The notes: generated by a model not told the origin, from the sequence alone. DNA of 64,000 bases from Vibrio cyclitrophicus (GCA_023206055.1 CP065366.1:2790001-2854000); one strand, 5' to 3'. Shown: positions 44,772-52,834, counted from the stretch's first letter. Numbers and translations: made by a program.

Positions 44772-45255
44772 CGTCGCAATACTCGGTATAACGATATTCA
44801 TGATAAGGGCCAAACTGATCTTGTTTGGTCTCTTTAAATGCAAAACCTAATTTTTCTAGTAGCTTAATAGATGGGTTGTGGCCGACATTCACAGTCGCAA
44901 CAACATTCGTTAGACGCTCTTCAAAACGCACCAAACTAAAGAAAGGCCTTAGTACCTCACTAGCAAAGCCTTGATTCCAGTACTCTTTATCCAAAATAAA
45001 GCCAAGTTCATGCTTACCCTTTTCCGATGAAACAAAGACATGTCCAAGATATTCACGGGTTTGGTTGTGGATGATCGCGCGGCAGAAGCCGACGTTATCT
45101 TGCAGTATTTCTTCAAATAGATGCTTCGCAGAGGCGACAGAGTGAGGCCCATTCATTTCAGCACGATTAATGGGGCAGCAATTTAACTTGATAAAGTCGA
45201 GTTCTAGCTGTTCAGTATAAGGTACCAACAACGTTCTTGAGGTTGCTATCGTCAT
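44737..45255 (-). CDS. GNAT-family N-acetyltransferase
   Basis: This is a RimJ/RimL-type acetyl-CoA acetyltransferase (172 aa) with unknown acceptor. The acetyl-CoA loop region is visible in ELGFILDKEYWNQGFASEVL and in NVGHNPSIKLLEKLGFAFKET. A Shine-Dalgarno GGAGTG precedes the ATG. The gene ends convergent with DUF3301 and begins just downstream of the CsrB terminator on the same strand. A promoter between 45256 and 45345 is not obvious. Confidence 0.85.
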   Translation of the reverse strand: MTIATSRTLLVPYTEQLELDFIKLNCCPINRAEMNGPHSVASAKHLFEEILQDNVGFCRAIIHNQTREYLGHVFVSSEKGKHELGFILDKEYWNQGFASEVLRPFFSLVRFEERLTNVVATVNVGHNPSIKLLEKLGFAFKETKQDQFGPYHEYRYTEYCDVTFYEAVAQTA

Positions 45256-45344
45256 AAAACACTCCTTGTGTTGACCATTAGCAGAAAAGCAGATGTTGCG
45301 CTCTTAGATGAAAAAGAGCCGTCTAGATAGAGAAAAGCCTCAGG

Positions 45345-45785
45345 AAAAGAAAAGCCCCGACACCGAAGTGTCAGGGCTAGGGTCTTACTCGCAGCAGTCC
45401 GGCTACTAATTAATGCTCCATGCATCATCCATAATAGTGGCTGTAATCCTTCAGCTCTTTCCTTTACTTCGCCGTCCTAGCGGTGTCCAATCATCCTGAA
45501 AGCTAACAATCCTAGTTAGCGCACATCACTTGTTCCGTGAGCGGTGTCCTTTACATCGTCCTGATGCTAATCCAACCCTTTAATCCTAAAGGTGTCCATT
45601 GTCATTCCGTTGCAGCTAACTTCCTGTTAACTGACTGTATCCCTACAATGTCCTTACGCTCCATGCTTGATCACTCAATCCTAAGTAACCAAATCTTCAT
45701 CCTGAAGATAACCAAATCCTTGGTGCTTTCCTGTTCCGTGTCAGAATCCTTCCGACAAGGTTTAATTTACGCGATTTAGGATTCC
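45345..45785 (-). ncRNA. csrB: CsrB-family regulatory RNA
   Basis: CsrB RNAs sequester the translational regulator CsrA by offering many GGA motifs. On the minus strand this region holds about 28 GGA triplets in 440 nt, many as AGGA or GGAT in predicted loops (for example CAGGATGA, AAGGACA, CAGGACG). The 3' end resembles E. coli CsrB: GTAGCCGGACTGCTGCGA corresponds to GTAGCTGGAATGCTGCGA there, followed by a terminator hairpin. A GacA/VarA-type box lies upstream. There is no plausible coding frame on this strand. The gene lies near truC-yqcC, as csrB does in E. coli. Boundaries are approximate; the start is inferred from the promoter at 45790-45818. Confidence 0.93.
45346..45378 (-). terminator. 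CsrB terminator
   Basis: AGCCCTGACAC and GTGTCGGGGCT on the minus strand form an 11-bp stem (one G-U) with a TTCG tetraloop, followed by T residues. Confidence 0.9.
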
Positions 45786-45789
45786 GGAC

Positions 45790-45818
45790 AATAGATTTGC
45801 ATCACATTTTGAATTCAA
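45790..45818 (-). promoter_or_regulatory. csrB promoter candidate
   Basis: On the minus strand TTGAAT (45813-45818) and TCTATT (45790-45795) are 17 nt apart. Transcription would begin near 45783, just before the first GGA. A perfect TATAAT at 45830-45835 is an alternative -10 but has a poor -35. Which is used cannot be decided by eye. Confidence 0.55.
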
Positions 45819-45914
45819 GAAAGTTGTTAATTATATAAAACAATTAAAATTCAACACTTTAAATATATACACATCAATCTCTCTAACGATGTATTCGTGT
45901 TATCTCACAGCCTT

Positions 45915-45932
45915 TGTAAGAGATCTCTCACA
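45915..45932. promoter_or_regulatory. GacA/VarA (UvrY) box upstream of csrB
   Basis: TGTGAGAGATCTCTTACA (minus-strand reading) is an 18-bp near-perfect palindrome that matches the UAS consensus TGTAAG-N6-CTTACA with one change. It is centred about 140 nt upstream of the inferred csrB start. VarA (GacA) is known to activate csr sRNA genes through such sites in Vibrio. A possible role at the divergent gene at 46010 is open. Confidence 0.88.
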
Positions 45933-46009
45933 CGGCATGGGATGTTTTATGATTCGCTATCATCCACCGGAGCGAGTAAAATAACTAAAGACTAAAAATG
46001 GAGGTCAAC

Positions 46010-46294
46010 ATGCTGACAAAAGATGTGTCTGAAGAGTTGAAATCAGTGCTTGAAGGACTGCAAGCGCAAGGAAAAGAGCCGACTGTTGCTTTAGTTAAAG
46101 CTCGTATGAGCACATCTGTACCGATGCCTGCTTTGATCACAACTATCAAGAGCTGGAAAAGTGCGAATCGAGTACCTAAAGTGGAAGTCGCAACACAAGA
46201 AGAGCCAGCACTAGACCGTGTTAGCCAACTGGAAAAACAAATCCTTGAACTTACTGCTCGCGTAGCCACGCTTGAAGCCAAACTAACTGAATAA
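46010..46294 (+). CDS. small KfrA-N-like DNA-binding protein with C-terminal coiled coil
   Basis: The 94-aa protein has two parts. Residues 5-55 resemble the KfrA N-terminal helix-turn-helix (GKEPTVALVKARMS and LITTIKSWKSANRVP fit the usual G-PTV-VR...L-W pattern). Residues 65-94 form a heptad coiled coil (VSQLEKQILELTARVATLEAKL). GGAGGT lies 5 nt before the ATG at 46010, which I prefer to a start four codons upstream. It diverges from csrB across the shared region with the VarA box and stands before yaiI. A DNA-binding role is a reasonable inference; no target is known. Confidence 0.75.
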   Translation: MLTKDVSEELKSVLEGLQAQGKEPTVALVKARMSTSVPMPALITTIKSWKSANRVPKVEVATQEEPALDRVSQLEKQILELTARVATLEAKLTE

Positions 46295-46351
46295 TAAGTT
46301 AACCGAGCAATAAGTTGACCGGTAAATAAGCTAACAGAGAAATAGAACACT

Positions 46352-46795
46352 ATGAAGATATGGGTTGATGCAGACGCTTGTCCCAAGGTTATCCGAGAAA
46401 CCATCGTACGCGCAGCTGAGCGCACAGGGGTGGAATGTACCTTTGTCGCGAACCATTTGGTTCCCGTTCCCAAGCGTAATAACATTCACTCAATTCAAGT
46501 CCCAAGCGGGTTTGATATTGCAGATGATGAAATAGTAAAACGCACGGAACCCGGCGATCTAGTGATAACCTCAGACATCCCTCTGGCTGATGAAGTGATC
46601 ACCAAAGGTGCGCTTGCTTTAAGCTCTCGCGGGGAGCTTTACACCAAAGAAACCATCAAAGCACGTCTCAACATTCGTGATTTCATGGATACTATGCGTT
46701 CAAGTGGTATTCAAACTGGCGGACCAAGTACCCTTTCTCAAACCGACCGTCGTGAGTTCGCAAACCACCTCGATCGCCTGCTAGCTAAACGCTAA
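46352..46795 (+). CDS. yaiI: YaiI/DUF188 (UPF0178) family protein
   Basis: This 147-aa protein matches the widespread YaiI family of unknown function, which has a PIN-like fold. The signatures are MKIWVDADACPKVIRETIVRA, VITSDIPLADEVI and GGPSTLSQTDRREFANHLDR. Conserved acidic residues (Asp6, Asp8 and those in SDIPLAD) are arranged as in metal-dependent nucleases, but no activity is established. It follows the KfrA-like gene by 57 bp and may share its transcript. Confidence 0.9.
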   Translation: MKIWVDADACPKVIRETIVRAAERTGVECTFVANHLVPVPKRNNIHSIQVPSGFDIADDEIVKRTEPGDLVITSDIPLADEVITKGALALSSRGELYTKETIKARLNIRDFMDTMRSSGIQTGGPSTLSQTDRREFANHLDRLLAKR

Positions 46796-46913
46796 ACGCA
46801 GTCTTTCTAATGACGACAACTTTAGAAATCGTCACTTAGTAGATGCAGCCCCGATGAAATTTTAATCGACATACTCCGTTCTTGATATTTATTACAATAA
46901 CGGAGTATTGCTT

Positions 46914-47684
46914 ATGATTCGTCGAATCGCCCTCTCGCTATCCATTCTTTTTTGCAACACTCAACTTTCCTTCGCCGAGGAAAGTTTTGCTGATGAAGGC
47001 TTTGCCCATAAAGATTTCGCCGATGAAGAATACGGAATCATAGGTGGCGGTATCACCTATGGTGAAAGTGTTTTCTCCACTAAAAGTTCTCCTCAACTCG
47101 GTGCAACACCCAACCTCTTCTATTCCGGCCCGAAAGGCTTTATTGATGGCAGCCTAGTCAATTGGCAACTGCTACCTTATGTGGGGTTATCAGGAAACTG
47201 GCGCTTTGCAGAGGTGTCAGACACTTTTGTAGACCTACCTAACGGCATTCAAGACCGAGATGGTAATGGAGAGCTAGGGATAACTTTAGGCACGGTAGGC
47301 GCACGCCTGACCTATTTACACGACGTGACTTCAGAGCATAACGGCTATGAAGTTCAGCTTCACTTAGGCAGAACGCTAGAAACGTGGACGCAACCATTCA
47401 CTATTACGCCTTACATAGAAATCGACTATCGAGACAAAAAGCTCTCAAATCATCTTTACAGTATTTCTAACGCAGAGGCTTCTTCCTCTGGGTTGAGTCA
47501 ATTTGATTCTGGGTCAACCTTTGTCTATCAAGCCGGGTTAATCGGACTCTATGAGTTCACACCCACTTGGATTGGTATCGCACGAGCAGACTTGATTCAT
47601 CACGACAGCAACAGCGCGTTGATCCAACGAGATTTAGGTTGGTCGTTTGAATTAGGGGTAACCTATCGTTTTGCGGGGTTGTAA
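46914..47684 (+). CDS. MipA/OmpV-family outer-membrane protein
   Basis: This is a beta-barrel outer-membrane protein. A signal peptide ends near residue 20 (TQLSFA). A short acidic stretch with imperfect repeats (SFADEGF..DFADEEYG) comes next, then amphipathic strands to a terminal aromatic pattern (GVTYRFAGL). Early IIGGGITYGESVF and the SGNWRF motif fit MipA/OmpV. I start at the ATG at 46914, 8 nt after GGAG; a TTG two codons upstream is too near. MipA in E. coli is linked to murein-synthesis complexes and OmpV in Vibrio is osmoregulated, but the specific role here is unknown. Confidence 0.87.
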   Translation: MIRRIALSLSILFCNTQLSFAEESFADEGFAHKDFADEEYGIIGGGITYGESVFSTKSSPQLGATPNLFYSGPKGFIDGSLVNWQLLPYVGLSGNWRFAEVSDTFVDLPNGIQDRDGNGELGITLGTVGARLTYLHDVTSEHNGYEVQLHLGRTLETWTQPFTITPYIEIDYRDKKLSNHLYSISNAEASSSGLSQFDSGSTFVYQAGLIGLYEFTPTWIGIARADLIHHDSNSALIQRDLGWSFELGVTYRFAGL

Positions 47685-47718
47685 GTTTGTAGACTTCAAT
47701 AATTTACAGGCTCCAAAT

Positions 47719-47750
47719 TAAAAGAGCCTGCATCAATGCAGGCCCTTTGG
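47719..47750. terminator. bidirectional terminator between the MipA-type gene and the AbgT-type gene
   Basis: AAAGAGCCTGCAT pairs with ATGCAGGCCCTTT (one mismatch) around a 2-4-nt loop. A and T tracts flank both sides, suiting the converging genes. Confidence 0.8.
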
Positions 47751-47806
47751 TATCACATAATTTATTCAGTTGATAGCGAATCAAAATGTTCGACTATCAC
47801 TACTCA

Positions 47807-49393
47807 CTATGGCGTGTAGTACGTTGCAGCGCCCGGACCTACTGGTAAGCCAAATACGAATACCCAAACGTAGAACATTAAGCTCCAACCAACCAAGAAT
47901 ACTAATGAGTATGGAAGCATAGTTGCAATCAGAGTACCGATACCTAGGTTCTTCATGTAACGCGTAGCTACAGCTAGGATAAGACCGAAGTAGCTCATCA
48001 TTGGAGTAATAATGTTTGTTGTTGAGTCACCGATACGGTAAGCCGCTTGAATCGTTTCAGGTGCATAGCCTACTAGCATTAGCATTGGAACGAAGATAGG
48101 TGCTGTTACAGCCCACTGAGCAGAAGCGGAACCGATCATCAGGTTAATGAAGCCACACATTAGGATGAATGCGAAGAACAACATTGGACCTGTTAGGCCG
48201 ATATCCTGTAGGAACGTAGCACCTGCAACTGCGAATACTTGACCGAAGTTAGTCCACTTGAAGAAAGCAACAAACTGAGCAGCGAAGAACACAAGTACGA
48301 TGTACATGCCCATTGAAGACATAGACTTAGACATTGCATTGATAACATCACGGTCTGTTTTCATTGTACCGGTAACTTTACCGTAAACAAAACCAGGAAC
48401 TGCGAAGAATACGAAGATGAACGCTACAATACTTTTCAGGAATGGAGAACCTGAAACCGTACCTGCTGCTGAACGTAGAACACCATCAGCTGGAACAATC
48501 GTCCATGCAAGAAGTGCAGAAACCGCTAATACTGCAATACCTGCAAGCTTAAGGCCTTTCTTCTCAACGTCTGTTAGCTTGCCCATTGAATCATTTGATA
48601 AATCTTCAGACGCTTCTTCGTCGTTGTATTTACCCAGTTTTGGTTCAACAATCTTCTCAGTTACAAATGCACCTGTAATCGCGATGAAGAAAGTAGAAAC
48701 AAACATGAAGTACCAGTTTGATTCAGGACCAACGTTGTAAGTCGGGTCGATCATTTGTGCTGCTGTTGTGGTAATACCAGAAAGCAGTGGATCAACCGTA
48801 CCGATTAGAAGGTTTGCAGAGTAACCACCAGATACACCAGCAAATGCTGCCGCTAGACCAGCTAATGGGTGACGACCCAAAGAGTGGAAAAGCATTGCTG
48901 CAAGCGGGATAAGTACTACATAACCAAGCTCTGAAGCCGTGTTAGAGATAATACCGGCAAAAACTACGGTTACCGTAACCATGCGCTTAGATGCGCCCAT
49001 TACCATGCCACGCATCGCCGCAGATAATAAACCTGAGTGCTCAGCAATCGCTACACCTAGCATTGCAACAAGCACGGTACCTAATGGCGCAAAGCCAACA
49101 AAGTTTGTCACTAGATTAGTAACTATGAGCTGTAAGCCTTCAGCATTAAGTAAGCTTACAACGTAGATCATGCCGTCAGCAGCACGACCTGGAGCACCTT
49201 CTGGACGAGGGTCCATAACAGATACTTCAAAATATCCAGCGATACCTGAAGTAACTAGAATAGCGACACAGAAGATTGCGAAAAGAGTGATCGGGTGGGG
49301 TAATAGATTCCCCAAATACTCAACACCATCGAGAAAACGGGTAAAAATAGGTTTCTTTGGCGAGTTGTTTTTTATTGAAGCTGATGAACTCAT
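47807..49393 (-). CDS. AbgT-family transporter (aminobenzoyl-glutamate/antimetabolite type)
   Basis: AbgT-family proteins are inner-membrane transporters; E. coli AbgT takes up p-aminobenzoyl-glutamate, and others (MtrF, YdaH) export sulfonamides. The 528-aa protein has about 11-13 hydrophobic segments with LLPHPITLFAIFCVAIL first, GFAPLGTVLVAMLGVAIAEHSGLL and SASAQWAVTAPIFVPMLM as family motifs. I start at the ATG at 49393, with AAGGAGG upstream; the frame extends 28 codons without support. No abgA or abgB is nearby, so the substrate is not certain. A perfect inverted repeat lies about 100 bp upstream of the start. Confidence 0.88.
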   Translation of the reverse strand: MSSSASIKNNSPKKPIFTRFLDGVEYLGNLLPHPITLFAIFCVAILVTSGIAGYFEVSVMDPRPEGAPGRAADGMIYVVSLLNAEGLQLIVTNLVTNFVGFAPLGTVLVAMLGVAIAEHSGLLSAAMRGMVMGASKRMVTVTVVFAGIISNTASELGYVVLIPLAAMLFHSLGRHPLAGLAAAFAGVSGGYSANLLIGTVDPLLSGITTTAAQMIDPTYNVGPESNWYFMFVSTFFIAITGAFVTEKIVEPKLGKYNDEEASEDLSNDSMGKLTDVEKKGLKLAGIAVLAVSALLAWTIVPADGVLRSAAGTVSGSPFLKSIVAFIFVFFAVPGFVYGKVTGTMKTDRDVINAMSKSMSSMGMYIVLVFFAAQFVAFFKWTNFGQVFAVAGATFLQDIGLTGPMLFFAFILMCGFINLMIGSASAQWAVTAPIFVPMLMLVGYAPETIQAAYRIGDSTTNIITPMMSYFGLILAVATRYMKNLGIGTLIATMLPYSLVFLVGWSLMFYVWVFVFGLPVGPGAATYYTP

Positions 49394-49781
49394 CAGTTCC
49401 CTCCTTGTAGTGATTCCTATGCAATTGTGACAAAAATGTTCAAATTGCCAGCGAAGGGTACGCGACAAAATTATCAATTAGAAATTCAAAATGTTACAAA
49501 ATGTGTAACAAACGACGGCTTTTAACTCTATTTGAACAATTAATTAGCAAATAAATCTACATTAAATACAAAATCTAGATTTATAATTCACAAATACACA
49601 TTCACCACAAATATAAACAAAGATGTAACCTATTGATTCACTTGAAAATAAAATACATCGTACGCTAAATAAATACCCTATCTTTAACCAGGTTCCTCTC
49701 GAGGGAAAAGAAAAGCAGGCAAATGAATGAAGTTTGACTTTCCCCTCGTTTTTTACACACGTGTCACATCCAATTGACGGC
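49394..49781. promoter_or_regulatory. gene-free region upstream of the AbgT-type gene
   Basis: This 388-bp AT-rich stretch separates the AbgT-type gene from rpmJ2, which lies upstream on the same strand. It contains the inverted repeat at 49492-49510 and a weak hairpin-like CCTCTCGAGG palindrome near 49695. I see no conserved gene in it. Confidence 0.4.
49492..49510. promoter_or_regulatory. perfect 7-5-7 inverted repeat, operator-like
   Basis: TGTTACA-AAATG-TGTAACA is a perfect palindrome with a 5-bp spacer. Its place, 99 bp before the AbgT-type start codon, suits an operator for an unidentified regulator. Confidence 0.5.
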
Positions 49782-49907
49782 TTATTTCTGAACTGCTTTG
49801 AATCTCGGATTGGTTTTGCAGATAACATAGTGACGGCCTCGGCGCTTTACTATCTGACAATCTGGGTGACGGCTCTTTGCACTTTTCAGTGATTTCACGA
49901 CTTTCAT
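49782..49907 (-). CDS. rpmJ2: 50S ribosomal protein L36, type B (zinc-independent paralogue)
   Basis: Only 41 codons long, this gene encodes the C-minus type of L36 (YkgO in E. coli). The translation begins MKVVKSLKSAKSRHPDCQIV and ends NPRFKAVQK. It lacks the full zinc-binding CxxC...CxxxxH set of type A L36. The start codon touches the rpmE2 stop (TAAATG), so the two are co-translated. The pair replaces the zinc-binding paralogues under zinc shortage and so spares zinc. A Zur-like box lies upstream of rpmE2. Confidence 0.95.
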   Translation of the reverse strand: MKVVKSLKSAKSRHPDCQIVKRRGRHYVICKTNPRFKAVQK

Positions 49908-50168
49908 TTATTTCGCTCCCTTACCTAATTGACCAAAACGACGAGTAAAGTTCGCAACACGTCCCTCTTTATGTAGCACCCTCTGTTTACCGGTATAGAA
50001 AGGGTGCGATTTTGACGACACTTCAATGGTGAAGTAAGGATAAGTATTGCCATCTTCCCATTCAATAGTGCGATCTGTTTTCAGCGTAGAGCCTATTAAG
50101 AAGTACTCATCGACACTGGTGTCATGAAAGACCACAGGACGGTAATCTGGATGGATATTTGGTTTCAT
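49908..50168 (-). CDS. rpmE2: 50S ribosomal protein L31, type B
   Basis: This 86-aa protein is YkgM-type L31: [18 protein letters not shown], and the [16 protein letters not shown] stretch are characteristic. It has no CxxC zinc motif; the family's zinc-binding form has four ligands. The gene is followed immediately by rpmJ2. Zinc starvation in other bacteria induces this pair through loss of Zur repression. The Zur-like box at 50191-50210 supports the same here. Confidence 0.97.
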
Positions 50169-50190
50169 TGTCTTTCCCTAAATGATTAAT

Positions 50191-50210
50191 TTGTTATGTT
50201 ATAACATTTC
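50191..50210. promoter_or_regulatory. Zur-like operator
   Basis: On the minus strand GAAATGTTATAACATAACAA matches the gammaproteobacterial Zur box GAAATGTTATA(N)TATAACATTTC in its first 11 and most later positions. It is about 22 bp before the rpmE2 start. Zur with zinc would repress rpmE2-rpmJ2. Confidence 0.85.
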
Positions 50211-50227
50211 AAATGATAATCATTATC
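50209..50227. promoter_or_regulatory. Fur-like box next to the Zur box
   Basis: The 19-bp site matches the Fur consensus GATAATGATAATCATTATC at 16 positions, with the last 16 bases identical. It abuts the Zur box and lies about 65 bp before the divergent trmO start. Fur and Zur sites can look alike, so which protein binds cannot be told from sequence. Confidence 0.7.
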
Positions 50228-50292
50228 AAAAGAAAAACAAGCTAATTTATGATATTTTTCCACCATAGATCGTAATTAGAGAGCGTCTGCTC

Positions 50293-50988
50293 ATGTACTC
50301 CATTGAACCTATTGGCTTTATAGAGTCTCCTTATAAAGAGAAGTTCGCCGTGCCAAGGCAACCTAGATTGGTGCCAACATCCACCTCAAGAGTCAGGCTG
50401 GTTGATGCGGCAAACTGCCTTGAATCAGTTCGTAACATCGAACAATTCAGCCATGTGTGGCTGCTATTTCTATTCGACAAGAACCTTGAAGCGGGCTGGA
50501 AACCAACAGTGAGACCACCTCGACTCGGTGGTAATGAACGCATAGGTGTGTTCGCATCACGTGCGACATTCAGACCGAATGGGATTGGTATGTCCGCGGT
50601 TGAGCTCAAAGGTGTCTCTCAAGAGAAGGGGCAGACTTGGTTGGATTTGGGCAGTGTCGATCTCGTAGACGGCACGCCGATCATCGACATCAAACCTTAT
50701 ATCCCCTACTCGGATGCGATTCCGGGTGCACTTGGAGGCTTTGCCGCCGATGAACCTGAAGTGCTAGACGTGAACTTTTCACAGCAAGCCCAAGCGAAAC
50801 TGGCACAACACCCGCAGGCACGCCATATCATTCAGGTGATCAAAGAAGTGCTTGGTCAAGATCCACGCCCTGCCTATAAAAAAGGCAAGCCGGACAGTAA
50901 GGAATATGCGGTAAATTTGTTCGATCTTAACGTGAAATTCGTTGTTGAGGCGCTTTTCATCAATGTAACTGACATTGAACGCTTTTGA
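50293..50988 (+). CDS. trmO: tRNA (t6A37) N6-methyltransferase TrmO
   Basis: TrmO (TsaA, YaeB) methylates the N6 of t6A37 in tRNA-Thr(GGU), giving m6t6A and better decoding of ACC. The 231-aa beta-barrel protein shows MYSIEPIGFIESPYKEKFAVPRQP, FSHVWLLFLFDKN, and RLGGNERIGVFASRATFRPNGIGMS (regions), all typical. SAM binding is by this barrel, not a Rossmann fold. proS follows 101 bp downstream on the same strand, as in E. coli. The divergent neighbour is rpmE2. Confidence 0.95.
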   Translation: MYSIEPIGFIESPYKEKFAVPRQPRLVPTSTSRVRLVDAANCLESVRNIEQFSHVWLLFLFDKNLEAGWKPTVRPPRLGGNERIGVFASRATFRPNGIGMSAVELKGVSQEKGQTWLDLGSVDLVDGTPIIDIKPYIPYSDAIPGALGGFAADEPEVLDVNFSQQAQAKLAQHPQARHIIQVIKEVLGQDPRPAYKKGKPDSKEYAVNLFDLNVKFVVEALFINVTDIERF

Positions 50989-51089
50989 GATCCCAAATAG
51001 GCTGATATTATATGCGGCTATATCAGATTTGCTGTGGTTACGAACGACAGCAAATTTTCTTTTATCAATGATGAAACGGATACCATAGA

Positions 51090-52805
51090 ATGCGTACCAG
51101 TAACTACCTTCTTTCTACTCTGAAAGAGACTCCAAACGACGCAGAAGTTATCAGCCACCAGCTGATGCTACGTGCAGGTATGATCCGTAAGCTAGCTTCA
51201 GGTTTATATACTTGGCTACCTACTGGTCTACGTGTACTGCGTAAAGTCGAAAATATCGTTCGCCAAGAGATCGATAATGCAGGTGCCGTTGAAATCTTGA
51301 TGCCCGTAGTTCAACCGTTTGAGCTTTGGGAAGAGACTGGCCGTTCTGAAAAGATGGGCCCTGAGCTACTTCGTTTCACAGACCGTCACTCTCGTCCGTT
51401 CGTTCTTAGCCCAACAGCTGAAGAAGTAGTAACGAGCCTAGTACGTAACGAGATCAGCTCTTACAAACAGCTACCTCTAAACCTGTACCAAATCCAGACT
51501 AAATTCCGTGATGAGCGCCGCCCTCGTTTTGGCGTAATGCGTGCACGTGAATTCTCTATGATGGATGCGTACAGCTTTGATATCGACAAAGAAGGCTTAG
51601 AAAAGTCTTACCAAGCGATGCACGATGCTTACTGTAAAGCATTCGACCGCATGGGCCTTGAATACCGTCCAGTATTAGCAGACTCTGGCGCAATCGGCGG
51701 CAGCGGCTCTCAAGAGTTCCACGTTCTTGCTGAAAGCGGCGAAGACCTAATCGCATTCTCTTCTGAATCTGATTACGCAGCGAACATCGAGAAAGCAGAA
51801 GCATTAGCTCCTACTGAAGAAGTTGCAGCGCCAACTCAAGAGATGGAACTGGTTGATACGCCTAACGCAAAAACAATTGCCGAGCTTGTAGAACAACACG
51901 GTCTAGCAATCGAGAAGACAGTTAAGACTCTATTCGTTAAAGCATCTGATGAAGTAGAAGCAGATATCATCGCTCTAATCATCCGTGGTGACCACGAGCT
52001 TAACGAAGTGAAAGCAGAAAACCTTCCACAGGTTGCATCTCCACTAGAGATGGCTTCTGAAGAAGAAATCCGTGCACTTGTTGGTGCAGGCCCTGGTTCA
52101 CTTGGCCCTGTTGGCCTAGAGCTACCATTCATCGTTGACCGCTCTGTTGCTGTAATGAGCGACTTCGGCGCAGGTGCAAACGTAGACGGTAAGCACTACT
52201 TCGGTATTAACTGGGGTCGTGACGTTGAGCTTGCTCAAGTTGAAGACCTACGTAACGTAGTTGAAGGCGACCTAAGCCCATGTGGTCAAGGTACTATCCA
52301 GCTTAAGCGTGGTATCGAAGTTGGTCACATCTTCCAACTAGGTAATACTTACTCTAAAGCAATGAACTGTAACGTGCTTGGTCCTGATGGTAAGAGCGTA
52401 ATCCTAGAAATGGGTTGTTACGGTATCGGTGTTTCACGTGTTGTTGCATCTGCTATCGAGCAAAACCACGATAAATTCGGTATCACTTGGCCAGACGCAC
52501 TAGCGCCGTTCCAAGTTGCTATCGTACCAATGAACATGCACAAATCTGAGCGCGTTAAAGAAGCAGCTGAGAAGCTATACGCTGAATTAACAGCTATGGG
52601 TATCGAAGTACTATTTGATGACCGTAAAGAGCGTCCAGGTGTTATGTTTAAAGATATCGAGCTAGTGGGTATTCCTCACACTATCGTTATCGGTGATCGC
52701 AGCATGGACGAAGGTAACTTCGAATACAAAAACCGTCGTACTGGTGATAAAGAAGCTATCGCAATGGACACGGTTATCGAGCACCTTAAAGCTCAACTAG
52801 CTTAG
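51090..52805 (+). CDS. proS: prolyl-tRNA synthetase
   Basis: ProRS attaches proline to tRNA-Pro and is a class II synthetase. In order: motif 1 (around TGLRVLRKVENIVRQE), motif 2 (FRDERRPRFGVMRAREF), the inserted YbaK-like editing domain (about 225-390) that clears mischarged Ala-tRNA-Pro, motif 3 (GCYGIGVSRVVASAIEQ) and an anticodon-binding domain (FQVAIVPMNMHKSE onward). The 571-aa length is that of the bacterial type with the insert. A terminator follows. Confidence 0.98.
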   Translation: MRTSNYLLSTLKETPNDAEVISHQLMLRAGMIRKLASGLYTWLPTGLRVLRKVENIVRQEIDNAGAVEILMPVVQPFELWEETGRSEKMGPELLRFTDRHSRPFVLSPTAEEVVTSLVRNEISSYKQLPLNLYQIQTKFRDERRPRFGVMRAREFSMMDAYSFDIDKEGLEKSYQAMHDAYCKAFDRMGLEYRPVLADSGAIGGSGSQEFHVLAESGEDLIAFSSESDYAANIEKAEALAPTEEVAAPTQEMELVDTPNAKTIAELVEQHGLAIEKTVKTLFVKASDEVEADIIALIIRGDHELNEVKAENLPQVASPLEMASEEEIRALVGAGPGSLGPVGLELPFIVDRSVAVMSDFGAGANVDGKHYFGINWGRDVELAQVEDLRNVVEGDLSPCGQGTIQLKRGIEVGHIFQLGNTYSKAMNCNVLGPDGKSVILEMGCYGIGVSRVVASAIEQNHDKFGITWPDALAPFQVAIVPMNMHKSERVKEAAEKLYAELTAMGIEVLFDDRKERPGVMFKDIELVGIPHTIVIGDRSMDEGNFEYKNRRTGDKEAIAMDTVIEHLKAQLA

Positions 52806-52834
52806 TAATCCGATTACTGACTAAATAAACATTG

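Noticed and set aside
45537..45779. An open frame of 80 codons on the plus strand within the csrB region
   Set aside because: It has no ribosome-binding site or family pattern, and the DNA is better explained as a CsrB RNA on the other strand.
49562..49828. An 88-codon minus-strand frame overlapping rpmJ2
   Set aside because: The same DNA in another frame encodes a clear L36 protein; the longer frame is a shadow.
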